Shown piece after piece: positions 41,801 to 53,504 of a DNA stretch of 64,000 nucleotides. Source of the DNA: Calliopum simillimum. Its lineage: Eukaryota; Arthropoda; Insecta; Diptera; Lauxaniidae. How positions within the stretch are numbered: the first letter of the stretch is position 1; each line of letters opens with the position of its first letter. Position numbers and translations under genes: made by a program. The stretch covers positions 2,480,001-2,544,000 of the forward strand of contig OX638371.1 in assembly GCA_951812925.1 (NCBI GenBank), in the 5' to 3' direction. The notes beneath the pieces were generated by a model. It worked only from the letters and a program-made list of their open reading frames with translations, did no database searches and was not told the DNA's origin.

Positions 41801-44800
41801 AACATAGGCGCATTACTTTTTTTGACTCGAAAGTTGTGAAGGAAAGCAGTGTTAAACGTAGCAAAGTTCTAAAGTTCTGCGGCTCAAGATGACGGCTTGA
41901 AACCAAAAGGAAACCGGGAGTTCATCGATTGTTTTTGGGCTGAAATTGTTGGTAATTAGCGTTCTCAAAAAGTTGACATTATAGGTTGATAACATCCAAC
42001 ATGGCGGCTGAAACCTCAAAATCGTCGAGAAATGGAAAGAAACACTATTCGGACTACAAATTTTAATTCTTAACTTGATTATACTGTTCTTAAATATTGT
42101 GTTACATACGAAACTCATATGAAAACATATGCATGGTTTTAGCCGCCATATTAGGATTTCACCAATAAAACATGCCAACTTTTTGAGGAAATTAATTACT
42201 AAAAATTTAAAGACAAAACCAAACGATTCGGATGAAATATATTTTTTTTTTTCTGAAAATATTTAATCTGAACTTCCGATTTTTCTCTGGTTTCTAGCCG
42301 CCATTTTGAAAATTACCAAAAGGCTACACTGGCTCATAAAGAGAAGTGAGTAACGAAAATTTTAATTAAAGATTATTGAAATCTATTAATATGAATTTTG
42401 GGAAGAGCTGCGTTATGTTTGACAAATAAAGTTTCATATATAAGTGGGCACGCACCAAAAAAGAAAGTTAAGCTGTCACTACTAAACTACTTAATTTCCG
42501 ACATTGTTTTTTACCCTTTAAACATTCTCGAGAGAAGTTAGATAAAACGGACTGCATAACGTAAAACTCGCGCAAAATATCATAAATGTACAGCAGCACG
42601 CTCGCATCCCTCGGAAATATCTCTTCTTGCCTCTCAACTATGTACATACATCACAATTAAAAGCTTAATACTACTAAAGCGACAATTGTTGTTAATTCAT
42701 ACATCTCCGAATCCGAGCGCAATGATGAGGAACTGCCGCCATTAGTTTCATAAGATGATAAGAAGCTTCCAGAATGCATTTTTTACTAGAACGGCGGAGC
42801 AAATATTGTATTGTTACCATATCGACATTTAAAATTGCAAGCACAATCTATTGCAGAAGGCTTGGAGCATCATTACTTCCTTCAGTTTAATTAAAAAAAT
42901 TAAACAAAAAAATAAGGTTTTACTTCACTATTTTTTGGGGCATTAAGGTTGACTTTTTGTCAAAATTGGGCTTTTGCATGAACTGAAATGATGCTCCAAT
43001 TTTGGGATCTTATTTATTTTTATATTTTTTTTTGTTTGGTCTTAACTTCTTGGGGACTTATTTCTACGCGCCTACGTCTTTTGTCATAATCCAATAACAA
43101 AGTTAAAAATTAACAGCTTCAAAACTAAAAACGCAACTTTGACTCTTTGATGTATAGAAAGAGATGAAGTATTCTTATGTCGACTAAATTCTCAACATTT
43201 TCGTAAAGCGACTTTTATTCTTATAAAACTGCAGAACAATCACAGTGGAGATGATTCACGCTTAACACCTCCTTACTCTCACAATAACAGTTTCTGCAGA
43301 AGACATTTGAGGGACATCTAGCGGAGTTAACCAAACAGAGAGTTACGAGTAACTACACGAATCAAACATGCTATTGTATTTCCCAATACTTTAAGACTTT
43401 TTGATATTTTATAATACAGAATTGCTCATGTCCCGTTGCGCGCCCGTCGTGAGTTCATTTAAATTTAAAAATTTTCAACAGTTTTTGGCTCTTGGAACTT
43501 TCCAACTAACTCAAACATTTTTTTTTGACTCTGCCAACATACTTATTTTGCATGGTTCATTATTATCCGAAATTTTCAATGTTTTTCGATTTCTGTAGTA
43601 CTCTTTGAATTTTTCCAATGGTTTTGTGTTATTCGGAAGCTTCGGTATTTTTCAATATCTTGAGAGAGCATTGACTTTTTAAACAGTTTCAGACATTTTT
43701 AAAACTTATTTACTGATTTTCTTGTTCATTAAAATTTTTATATGATCATATATTTGCAATATTTACATGAACCAAACTATTCATTTCCTTCGCAGTTACA
43801 AAATTTTGTAAAATGAAATAAATAAATTAGTTTAGAACTATTAATATATTTTAATATAGCAAATCATTGTTTTGAGTCATAATTAGTGAGAGCATATTGT
43901 ATTTAACTTGTATGGAAACAAAAATAATAATTATAAATATACAATACATATATATATAAATCCATGTATATAGATCATAGTACACACACACAGAGTATGG
44001 AAATTAAAACAAAAGTTCTCAATTAAAAATAAAAACATAAATTCTGTTCTACTCCAGTTAACAATTTGGGCCAAAACATATAAACAAAAACTAAATTATT
44101 AGTAAAACCTTTCATTACCCACCATTCACATTGTTGTGTACTAACGGTATATCATTAAATTAATTACTGACTGAGAATGACATTTTAATTGGTTGGGTTT
44201 TTTCCCAGACACAGGGCTACTTGCTGCGTAATTTGTTGTTTTAGTTTACGAGTGCAAAACAAATACACAGGCGCATACACAAAATATGGTAAGTAATAAT
44301 TTTATTAGGGGCATTTAATTTGAAAGCACAAGTAGGCTGGAAGAAATGAATGAGGTCATGCACAATGCAAAGAAAAATCCAGAAACTCATATAAATATTT
44401 TAATAAAATTATGGATCGTTTCTTAATATAACAATACAAAACTGTTTCTTAAATTTCTTCAGTTTTAAATGAAACCGTTAAAAAAATGTAAACGAGGAAA
44501 AAAATATGCTTCAAAACCTTATAAATTGTTCAATCAAAAGTTTTCTTCTATGTAATTTAATTGTGATTAAAATCTAAATTGTAATAGTAATAATATATTA
44601 GAGCCCAAGTCAAATATTTTTTGTAGTGAGTGAATATAATTAGCCACAACTTAGCTGAGTTCAAGCCGGGTAAACTGATATACTATATCTCGTTATCCGC
44701 AATGGTGATTAGAACGTCCTTATGTAAAAAAAACTTTAGAAGAGAGCATTCAAAATAAGTATTGAAAAAGAACAATATAGAAGGGACCTGAGACGAAGCC

Positions 44801-45639
44801 TGAAAGAGACCTGAGATAAGACCAGAAAAGAAATTTTCAGTATTAAAATCTAAAAAATAAAAGTTTTCGGAAGACAGTTCCTCGAGCAAAACAGAGGAAT
44901 CGAGCTCCGACAATGGTCAACGGACTAAGCCTCTACCAAGAAAAAATACAACGCATCTATTTTGCAACAAGTTGTTCCACATGGAAACAAAGGCAAAAAC
45001 CTGGGTACAATGTTTGCAATGCAAAATAATTTAGGCTGACAGTAAGTATCTTCCAAGATGGCAAATCAAATCTTGCTTCTAACTTCAATTACACTATCTA
45101 GTATTTTTTTTTTCAGGAGAGAGTTTTTTTAATTTCTTTTCGAATATGCATGGCGGATTTTTTAAAAACGCTAAATGGTGTCTATATTAGACCTTATATA
45201 AATAATAAACGCTTTTTAAATTGATTTCATGCCTATCTCATTCATTTATGGCGCATACGATATTTTCGCTGTCACTTTTGGCGAAGATTGAGATTAAGAT
45301 ATGGCGCATACGTTTTTTGAAATAACATTGTTTTGTCTTTGAAGAACCCATTTATTTCAATTATTTAATACACAGAAAGAAATTTGTAACAATTTGAAAG
45401 GTTGAAAATGTACCACTCCACAAGAACGGTCAGATTGACTGTAATATTGTTAATTTAGAGTAGAAGAGAATGGGAAGTTGTGCGACAGGTTTGGTTTCAG
45501 GGAAAAAAAAACTATGAAAATAATTTTTTTTGGCATCTCAGTATATAGAATTTCTAGTATGCCTTAAAACACAACTTTTGGCTAAAGAGTTTGGTTGAAA
45601 TTTAAAACTTGTAAGGGTGTAACTTTTGGCCTGGTCAAA

Positions 45640-46260
45640 AAAAAAATATCCTACACTGCAGTATTTTGAAAATTTTGCTTATATGGGAGGTGTCACGTCC
45701 TCTTGTCCGAGTTCACTCAGTTTTTGCTCAGAGCTTGCATTTATAGTTTTTAGTGTCTGAGTGAAATTTAGTCGGATTATCTCAGGAAACGTTTTCACTA
45801 TAGTGTTTTGTAGCTTTTGCTTATATTGGAGGTGCCACGCCCTCTTGTTTGTTTTTGTCCAGTTTTTTTTTTCAGAGCTTTCGCTTACAATTCGCAGTAT
45901 TTATGTGTATTTTGGTTGCATTGTCGTGAAAAATATTCCTAAAATTTTATTTTGAATATATTTTTTGTATGGGCGGTAGGCGTGTCCGATGATAGATTTT
46001 GGTCATTTTCAATCCCACTTACTTTGATAACAGAAGCAGCGTACCAAATTTCATTGAATTATCTAACACAGTTTTCCCAAAAAGTGTATTTCCACACAGC
46101 CAGCCAGCGAGCCAGACAGACGGACACGGCTATATCGACTCAGGAGGAGACGTTGATCAAGAATATATATACTTTTCTTTATCTGCCACGCCTCCTCCTT
46201 TGCGTTACAAATGGAAGGACAAAGTGAATATACCCTGGATGTAGGGTATAAAAATCTAAA
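45640..46260 (+). repeat. Dispersed 'ggaggtgccacgcc' repeat ending in a cagacagacggac block
   Basis: Contains two GGAGGTGYCACGYCCTCTTG segments (45689, 45829), ATGGGCGGTAGGCGTGTCC, GCCAGACAGACGGACACGGC and GTAGGGTATAAAAA. Blocks of CAGACAGACGGACA.GGCTA...GACTC are common in fly high-copy repeats (established for several Diptera; class uncertain). Confidence 0.65.
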
Positions 46261-47235
46261 AGTTATTCTTGTTAGCGCAAAAGGCGTGTTTTTGGGGACT
46301 TGTGCAACAAGGAGGGAGTTGTGCGAAACAGCTTTAAATTAAAGAAAATTACATATTTTGATGAATATTTTTTATGTAATTTGTTTGTGAACAAAGGTAA
46401 AGTTGAAATTCATATTGAATATCAAAAAAAAATCCAATTAATCCAATTCCCAGTGAATAAGGGTGTAGTAGCTGTTGCTGCACAACTCCCCACTTTCTAC
46501 ATATTCAAAATGGCCACCGTGGCATCGACACATGTAATGTTTATGCATCATTACTTTCATGAATTGAAATGGTATTCATAAAGGAATGTTTTGTATATAC
46601 TGACCTTAATGATCAGCTTCAACAAGTGACTGAAAACACCACAAACACAAAAGGCCAATGAAACTTTCCGACTAATTTTCCAACGCACAATGAAGAGCGA
46701 CCCGAAGAATATGTATTGACATGACGACTGCTGGTGAAAAAGTTAGATCGTAGCGAGACAAACAATTCACAGTAGATGGACACATGACAACTACTGTCAT
46801 TTGACATTCATCGACGTGTTGCACAACTCCCTCTGTTGCAAAACTACCCAATCTCCCCTACTACTTAGTATTAAAAGCTTACAAAATATCACACACACAC
46901 ACTTCGTTTGAACTTGGTTAAACTCCGATTTCGTACCACTTCAGGTTTTTTTTATGCAAAGTTGTTCGCAGGGGTCCAAACATACCGAAAACGTTTTTTC
47001 TAAATTAGTCAGCGAGCTAAACGATTTTCATTTTCATTTGTTTGACAAAAATTAACTAAAAACTGTGTATGCAGTTACTTTTCTGTTTATTTGTAGATAC
47101 AAAAATGGTATTTTGGAAAATTATAACTGATTGCGTTAACGAGATATTGTATTTTTAACAATTTTTTTTTAATTTTTTTGTTAAAAAAAATGAGCTTTCG
47201 CGTTTTTTTTAAATTATCATAATGTGCCAGTCTTA

Positions 47236-47578
47236 TGCCCCAGACAGACGATAGCTAAAGTCTAGATTATAGACGTAATAATGCAAATCTTTTTATTGCA
47301 TGATTTTGGGCATTTTTTAAATACATATTTCATAGACATTGATTCAAAGAAAATTTTCCACTTTAGGGTTCAAAAAATTCTGATTAGCTTTTCTGATGCT
47401 AAACTCACTTTTAATCTTGTTTTTGATGTTTCAGAACATTTCGGCCTCTAAACTAGGAAATTTTCTGTGAGTCAATGTCTATGAAAAATGTATTTAAAAA
47501 ATGCCTTAAATCATGCAATAAAAAGATTTGCATTATTACATCTATAATCTAGATTTAAGCTGTCGTCTGTCTGGGGCA
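47236..47578. mobile_element. TIR MITE, 343 bp, TA target
   Basis: TGCCCCAGACAGACGATAGC at the left end is mirrored at the right by GCTGTCGTCTGTCTGGGGCA, and the arms stay complementary for about 100 bp. TA flanks both sides (47234-47235, 47579-47580), consistent with a Tc1/mariner-type MITE. Confidence 0.75.
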
Positions 47579-48330
47579 TAATTATGTTAAGTTAACTCAA
47601 ATGTAAATGTATAGCATGTGTAAATTTAATATTAAAAACAAATAACTGATTAAAAAAGGTTGTCAGTTTGATTTTTCCCCTCTTTTAAAATCATATTTCG
47701 TGGCGCACGCTAAAATGTTTCATGTTATGTCATGCTTAACCAAGAAGACATTTACCTTAGGTATCTTGAACGCAAAAAAAAAATTAAATAAATACCAAAA
47801 GTAGCAATGTGTAGCATGGAGTATATTTTTAATAAAAAAAAAAAAAAATTAAATTAAAAAAAAGGTTTTTAATTTAATTTGACCTCGAGCCCGAAAAATT
47901 ATTAAGTATTATATAAATAAGGTCATTACATCAATAAAAAAAAAAAAAAATCAAAAAGTGAGTCTGAAAAAATTTTTAAATTTTTAACGAAAGCACATTA
48001 CTGCACAGTGGGACTTATTATAGAAAGATTTTGTACATTTCTAACCCTTAGCTACAAACTTAAATACACGCGTCCTACACATATGCAATCCAAATTCAGG
48101 CGTGAAACTGAAGTGCGCGGATGAAAAAAAAAAAAATTAAAACACGTAAGAACATCCGACAGCAGTTAAAGCAGAACTAAGGATACGTGTAAGGATACTT
48201 TTCGTCGTTCTTTAAGAAAGCGAAAAAAAATCACCGACAGTGAGTGTAAAATACGCAGGCAAGGGTGTGTGTATATGAAGTAGGTACTTAGCAGCACCAG
48301 GCTACGTAGAATAATTTCAAGAAAAGTAAT

Positions 48331-49034
48331 ACATCCCAAGGGGAAAGGAATTGCTTCAAAAACCCTTCTGAAGTGTTTCTTTTTCACCAATGAGCGCTTC
48401 TGCTCCGTAAGAACTATACTTTCGTTTTAACATTGCATAACATAGGATGTAAGCGAGAAAAAGCTTACCGAAGCCTTACCAAAAAGGGGTATTTGAAGCG
48501 CTTATTTGTAATGCCGCGGTATGCGTTTTTTTTTTTGAATCAAATTAAAAAAAAGAAAAAAACGTGCCGCACCATGATTTGAATCCACGACCGTCCGTAT
48601 GACAGATAGAAACAGATTATTTTTTACTTACATTTACCAACTCTTTAGACCGCTACATCAATGCCCGATGATATGAAGAGGTATTAAATTTGTATATTAA
48701 GTAAATGTTGTCCAAACAGAATTTGACATACGAATCATTGTGCAATCAGTTTAATTTCAATTGAGCAAAAGTAAATTAATGTGAGAAAGGAAAATAGAAA
48801 AGTGAAACAAAAGAAGTTTGAATAAAAAATATTTAATAAAAAAAAAATAAAAAAATAAAGCAAAAAAAAAAAATAAAAAGTAAAAAAAAAATCTTCCGGG
48901 CTGGGTTCGAACTCACGTTGTTCTTACTGCAGCCTTATAAAAAATCATTGTAAAAGTGCTTCTAAATTTCTATGGGGACAAGCACTTTTGAAGTGCTTGC
49001 ATCAGGAACGCTAGAAATTTTTCCTCTTGGGATG
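48331..49034. mobile_element. TIR element with internal tRNA-like segments
   Basis: ACATCCCAAGGGGAAA (48331) mirrors TTTTTCCTCTTGGGATGT (49018-49035). Inner arms share CTTCTGAAGTG / CACTTTTGAAG. On the minus strand there are two pol III B-box-like sequences, GTGGATTCAAATCAT (near 48590) and GTGAGTTCGAACCCA (near 48915), each followed by a T run. An A-box-like TAGCGGTCTAAAGAGTTGG lies near 48655. This may be a TIR element that trapped SINE or tRNA fragments. Confidence 0.5.
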
Positions 49035-50339
49035 TTTATACATGTGTATGTATGCTCGCGTACGTATGTGTAGCTTTCAGCCTCAAGCGACTGCAAGAAA
49101 ATGAATTATCAAAAATGTTTTAAGAATTTCCGAAAAAAACAACAAAAACTTTTATTTTGTTTTCCGACTTTCAAGCATTAGGCGGAGACAACTTTTATTA
49201 AGTAAATCAAAATAAGTCAAATTGTTTTAATAAAAGAAAGTTTGCATTTAATTGGTTAAAAAAATGCACATTCCTCAACTTTGTAATCACAAGTACAGCA
49301 CAGTTTTGATTCTTGGATTATTTGGATTATTCATTTACTCACCCAGTTTCATATGTAGTGTATTACAGGTGAAAGTAGCAACTGGGAGAATCGTTTGAAA
49401 CAAAAGAATATGAGTGTTCGCTTACTAGTCCAGAATTAAGTTTTTAGACCGAACTAAAACCTTATTTCTGAACAAGTAAGCAAACACTCTGAGTGACTTC
49501 TTAAGAAATTTTTGTGCTTTACAGAGATAATCGTATCCAAAAAGATAGCGACTTTCTAAACAACAATTATTTAAAGAGAGGATCAAAGAATATTATTATA
49601 TATATTATTTCACAAAAACATATATCAGGTTTTTTAGCAATACTATTAAAAATCTATAAAAAAAAGAATCGTGGAGAAATTTTTATAACTTTTTTATTCA
49701 TTATTGATATTTTTGATATAAAACATCGAATATGATATTTAGCAATGACCTTGCCATTGACTCTTGGATTCAGTTCTCCAACAATCTTGCCACTAAAAGG
49801 TAATAAACGAGCATTTTTGGAGTAATACGAGTACTTACTATGCAAAGCTATTTGCATAGCTTGTTTTAATTTTTGCGGTATTTCGGGCGGCGAACAAAAG
49901 TACTTTTGTTGGGTGACCAAACGTCATGGAGTTGGCGGGATTCAAAAACGTCCCGGAAAAGATGTATGGATGTATGGATTTAAGATGTATTTATATTGAA
50001 GTGTGTAATTTATATTTTTTATTCAACAAAAATGGACCATTAAGGACAGATTATAGACCAAAGGTAAAAAAGCACAGACGTCCTCATACGAGTGAAAAGT
50101 ACTAAGTCAGTTTTTCCGAGCTTTGTTGTTTTTGGCATTTCTGGTCTTAAATATTAAGGTTTTTAGTTTGATAAGACTCATTTAGCCTTATATCTGTTGA
50201 AAAGTGGTTATTTTAATCATAAAAGTAAAACAAAATAAACAATTTCCATACAAAAAACAAAATTTAATTTTTTGAACAACAAATGTCTCTAAACTTGAAA
50301 AACTCACTTAGTACTTTTCACGATATATTGTTGAATATA

Positions 50340-51200
50340 GACTATAAAGAACAGACCATAGACCACAGATTATGGACCGCAGTTCATAAAAGATAGATCA
50401 TTGATCAATGATAATGAACCGAAGACCATAAAGCGCAGATCATAGATTATGGATTATAAAAGACACACCACAGAACATACATTATCTATATATATAAAAA
50501 TGTAGTGTGCGTGTGTTTGTCGTCTTATAACTTTGAAACCGCTTAACCGATTGTAACTATTTTCGCAGTATGTATTTGTTTTGTAGATGGTTTATAGCCA
50601 TGCAAAGAGGGGATTGGGTGAGAGGGAGAGGTAGCCTTCATATAAAAAAAAATCTTAAAATGCTATATCTCTGTAGGTTTAGCAGATTTTGTTATAAAAC
50701 TTGGTATATTGATAGATGTTTTTGCTACCAATCAACGTGCAAAAAGTGGAGTGAATTGCGCAAGAGGATATTGCATCCATCATACAAAAAATGACTTCAA
50801 ATGCTATATCTCTGTTGAAATAGCAGCTCTATCTTTAAAATTTGGTATATCAATATAAATAGTGTCAACCATTAGCCTTGCAAAAAATTGCAGGGTTCGG
50901 TCATGAGGTTTTTGCACACGCTATACAAAAAATATGGTTTAAATGATAAATTTCTGCATTAATAGCAGCTTTCGTTCAAATCGAACTCATCGCGCCACCT
51001 ACGAAAAAAGGGCAAAACAACGTTTGCCGGGACAGCTAGTTTACCATATATCATAAAGCACATTTCACAGATCACATATTATACACCAAACACCATTAAA
51101 TCATAAATTATGAACTACAGACCATGAACAATATATCAGAGACCATATATTATGAACCATAAGATACAGATTATAGACCATATATTGTAGACTATTAATT
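50340..51200 (+). repeat. Degenerate minisatellite of ATTATAGACCAT-type units, split by a Helitron
   Basis: Units like AGATTATAGACCA, ATAGACCACAG and AGATTATGGACC repeat at 50340-50484 and again, after the Helitron, at 51041-51200. The same unit in reverse orientation forms 63790-63920. Confidence 0.65.
50485..51039 (+). mobile_element. Short non-autonomous Helitron
   Basis: Starts TCTATATATATAAAAATG, preceded by A. It ends CTAG followed by T, i.e. insertion between A and T without target duplication. Just before the end, GGCAAAACAACGTTTGCC can form a 6-bp stem. The terminal ACGTTTGCCGGGACAGCTAG is typical of insect Helitrons. The interior has three diverged units around AAATGCTATATCTCTG. 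There is no Rep/helicase sequence, so it depends on an autonomous partner. Confidence 0.88.
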
Positions 51201-51637
51201 TTGTCCCACCTACTTAAAACAATATTTTTCTGTCCCGCATAGGGTCATTAAGAAAATGGTGAGCCTATAAGACTTATATCCCTGTAGAGATTTCGTTAAA
51301 AAGTATTCAAATAAAGTAGCTGCAACTGATTTGATTGAACTGACATTAGAATTAAGCAACAGTCTGTAATACAACAATATGACGTTGTACAACACCGTAC
51401 TTATTCATTGAAGATAAAAATAATCTTTTTATTTTGCTCACTCCAAATTTTACTTCATTAAAACGTAATCGATTTGTTGGAGAATTTACCAAAACAAATA
51501 CACTCATACAACAAAAATGCCGATTTAGTCTTAGTATTTCTTGAGAAAGAAAAAAAAACTTTTTTTTTTTTCTTCAAATGGAACTGATTCAATTTGTTTC
51601 AAAGAATGTGTGCAGCATTTGAGTTAAAATACGTATA

Positions 51638-51645
51638 TATATAAA
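51638..51645 (+). promoter_or_regulatory. TATA box of the first MBF2-like gene
   Basis: TATATAAA lies 70 bases before the start codon, which leaves about 40 bases of leader after a start site 30 bases downstream. The aligned position in the second copy reads ACATATAGAGG, a weaker box. Confidence 0.6.
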
Positions 51646-51714
51646 TGGGATATCAATGGAGTTTTCTGCAACAGTTTGTATTGGAGAAGATTTTAGTTCA
51701 CAATCAACACTTCA

Positions 51715-52149
51715 ATGGCTTTGTTACTAAGTTTTCTAATTATTTTTTTACTACAATTTCAGTTGCATAAATTTGAAAATCTTGATGATTCATTGGTAAT
51801 GGGTCAACGCACCCCAGGTGATGAACTTCTCTTGTCAGCCACTGTAAATGGTGCTGTTGTTAATTTAAAAGAACTTGCTTTTCAGGGTGAATTCGATTTT
51901 TTTCCTAAAAGCAAAAAGATTAAATGGTCGGGAAAGAAAAGAATTAACTATATTTTAGTACATTTCTCTGATGACAAGGGAAATCGTACTGTGCTTGATA
52001 AAACCGGTGGCCTTGGCAAACATTTCTTTAGTTTGACGTTTAAAAGACCAGAAAATGAAGAACTTACATTGGATGCCGACATATTCATTTATGGTTTACC
52101 ACCACAAGATGAAAAAGATGATGAAGATGAAACAAAAGAAGAAGACTAA
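51715..52149 (+). CDS. MBF2-like small secreted protein, copy 1
   Basis: Intronless, 144 residues. Residues 1-18 are a strong signal peptide (ALLLSFLIIFLLQFQLH). The body fits the MBF2 / 'salivary secreted peptide' family of insects: GQRTPGDELLLSATV near the N terminus, KKRINYILVHFSDDKGN in the centre, then GGLGKHFFSLTF and a final DIFIYG strand. A very acidic tail (DEKDDEDETKEED) extends beyond the usual family end. The mature chain has no cysteine. The family name comes from a Bombyx factor, but most members are predicted to be secreted; function unknown. ATG is preceded by CAACACTTCA. A TATA box lies 70 bp upstream and a poly(A) signal at 52307. Copy 2 lies 390 bp downstream with a homologous promoter. 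Confidence 0.75.
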   Translation: MALLLSFLIIFLLQFQLHKFENLDDSLVMGQRTPGDELLLSATVNGAVVNLKELAFQGEFDFFPKSKKIKWSGKKRINYILVHFSDDKGNRTVLDKTGGLGKHFFSLTFKRPENEELTLDADIFIYGLPPQDEKDDEDETKEED

Positions 52150-52306
52150 GATCGGGAATATATGAATCTATGGCTATGGAAATATCATGAAAAAGGCTTG
52201 AACAATTAATATTACATTCATTGTTATTGTGTTTTTTAAAAAGAAGTTTCTGAATGAATATATAAATAATATTGGTGATTAGAACTCGTATATTTAATTT
52301 CTTAAA

Positions 52307-52312
52307 AATAAA
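52307..52312 (+). terminator. Poly(A) signal of MBF2-like copy 1
   Basis: AATAAA 158 bases after the stop codon, just where the sequence homologous to the upstream region of copy 1 begins again. Confidence 0.5.
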
Positions 52313-52539
52313 TTTTTGTTAAATTTCCCAAAACAAATCCGGATTAATACATCAAAAATGCCGATAACATTTCTTTAGAAAAAATTATTTTTTTTCCACA
52401 AATGTTACTAATGCAATTTGTTACAAAGAATGCGTGCAATACGAATTTGCATTAATATAATGTACATATAGAGGATATCTATCAGGCTTTTTGGAGCAGT
52501 CTGCAAAAGAAAAGATTTCAGCACGCATTCAATTCTGCA

Positions 52540-52923
52540 ATGGGAGTTTTTGAACATTTCTTAATTATATATTTTCTGTGCGTTCAGTTGGAAGTATACG
52601 GATATATGTTTCATTTTGATGATGGCGAGCGCGTTCCTGGTGATAAAGTTGCGGTATCGGCCACTATAAAAGATGATGCTGTTGATTTGCATGAATTTAT
52701 TAACTCAATAAATTTCAAATTTGACTTAAGTCAGAAAATCATCAAATGGGCAGGAACAAAGAAAGTCAACTACGTTTCATTAAAGTATACCCCCGTAAAT
52801 GCGTCCGAGCCTGTTAAATTGAAAAAAGAAGGAAAGGAGTTAGGATGGAACTATTACTATTTTGACTTAGTGAGTAACGAAACATTTACTTTGTCAGGTG
52901 AAGTATTAATAGCTGCAAAATAA
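52540..52923 (+). CDS. MBF2-like small secreted protein, copy 2 (diverged)
   Basis: Intronless, 127 residues, with a signal peptide at residues 1-21 (hydrophobic FLIIYFLCVQLEV). It aligns with copy 1 through GERVPGDKVAVSATIKD, IIKWAGTKKVNYVSLKY and the C-terminal strand. The GGxG turn is replaced by KEGKELGW, and the IYG end and acidic tail are absent. Two possible N-glycosylation sites (NAS, NET). The first codon follows ATTCTGCA. Upstream 220 bp resemble those of copy 1 (shared CAAAACAAAT, AAAAATGCCGAT, CAATTTGTTACAAAGAATG), so the duplicated unit is about 830 bp. Poly(A) signals overlap and follow the stop. Divergence is high, so the duplication is old or the copy fast-evolving. Confidence 0.72.
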   Translation: MGVFEHFLIIYFLCVQLEVYGYMFHFDDGERVPGDKVAVSATIKDDAVDLHEFINSINFKFDLSQKIIKWAGTKKVNYVSLKYTPVNASEPVKLKKEGKELGWNYYYFDLVSNETFTLSGEVLIAAK

Positions 52924-52968
52924 ATAAAAAATAAAACAAAGTTCTGTCTATAACTGTGGAAAAATAAA
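52923..52968 (+). terminator. Poly(A) signals of MBF2-like copy 2
   Basis: AATAAA overlaps the stop codon (52923-52928) and recurs at 52930 and 52963, giving a very short 3' UTR. Confidence 0.5.
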
Positions 52969-53281
52969 AAAAATAAAAATTCTTTATTTCGTTTTATTCT
53001 GGAGCAATAAATGCCGCTCAGCAAATAGTAAAAGAAAAATAAAATTTATAATTTTATATCAGAGATCATGCATAAGTTACGTAACACTTTAAGGGAGGAT
53101 GGGGTTAAAGTTTTCTTTGCTTCCATAAAAAAACAGATACATAGAAAAAACTTTGAAGAAAACAAATGTTTCGAAAGTGCAATTGCTTCTTGGAAAACCT
53201 GTCTTTTTTGGCGTTCGGAGGTCAAAAATCTATATCTTCTAAGCGAATACAAATTTTGTAATGCAGTTTATCGATTCCACT

Positions 53282-53395
53282 CAAAAATATCTAAAAATAA
53301 AAACATCCAAAAACAAAACATCCAAAAATAAAAACATCCAAAAAAAAACATGCCATGAATAACATCCAAAAATAAAAACATCCAATAAAAAAAAA
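53282..53395 (+). repeat. Minisatellite of AAAAACATCCAAAAATA units
   Basis: About six imperfect copies of AACATCCAAAAATAAA with 10- and 16-base spacings; A-rich on the plus strand. Confidence 0.75.
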
Positions 53396-53504
53396 ATATT
53401 TTTTTCCTCACTTTTTTTTGGGGTGAGTAGTTCATTATTAGTTTGCAAATTATATGCAAAAACATATTTTTTGTTTTTCAATTTGTTTTTATGAGAGTTT
53501 CAAG

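Larger units (their letters stand above)
34974..51470. other. Gene-poor, transposon-rich region
   Basis: About 16.5 kb in which the supported content is mobile or repetitive: 35690-35970, 36177-36528, 36792-38429, 38439-38830, 45640-46260, 47236-47578, 48331-49034, 50340-51200. The stretches 39-45 kb and 42.2-44.6 kb show nothing beyond AT-rich sequence and scattered short frames. If the 34889 exon is real this would be intron. Confidence 0.5.

Noticed and set aside
41852..42178. 108-codon minus-strand frame
   Set aside because: Covers repeats containing AGCCGCCAT in both orientations; composition not protein-like.
46262..46860. Element bounded by GGGAGTTGTGC-type inverted segments
   Set aside because: Inverted segments at 46300 and 46810 exist, but extra copies at 45475 and 46477 make boundaries undecidable.
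48541..48665. A functional tRNA gene on the minus strand
   Set aside because: Box-like sequences are present, but the acceptor stem does not pair and the T stem relies on wobble pairs.
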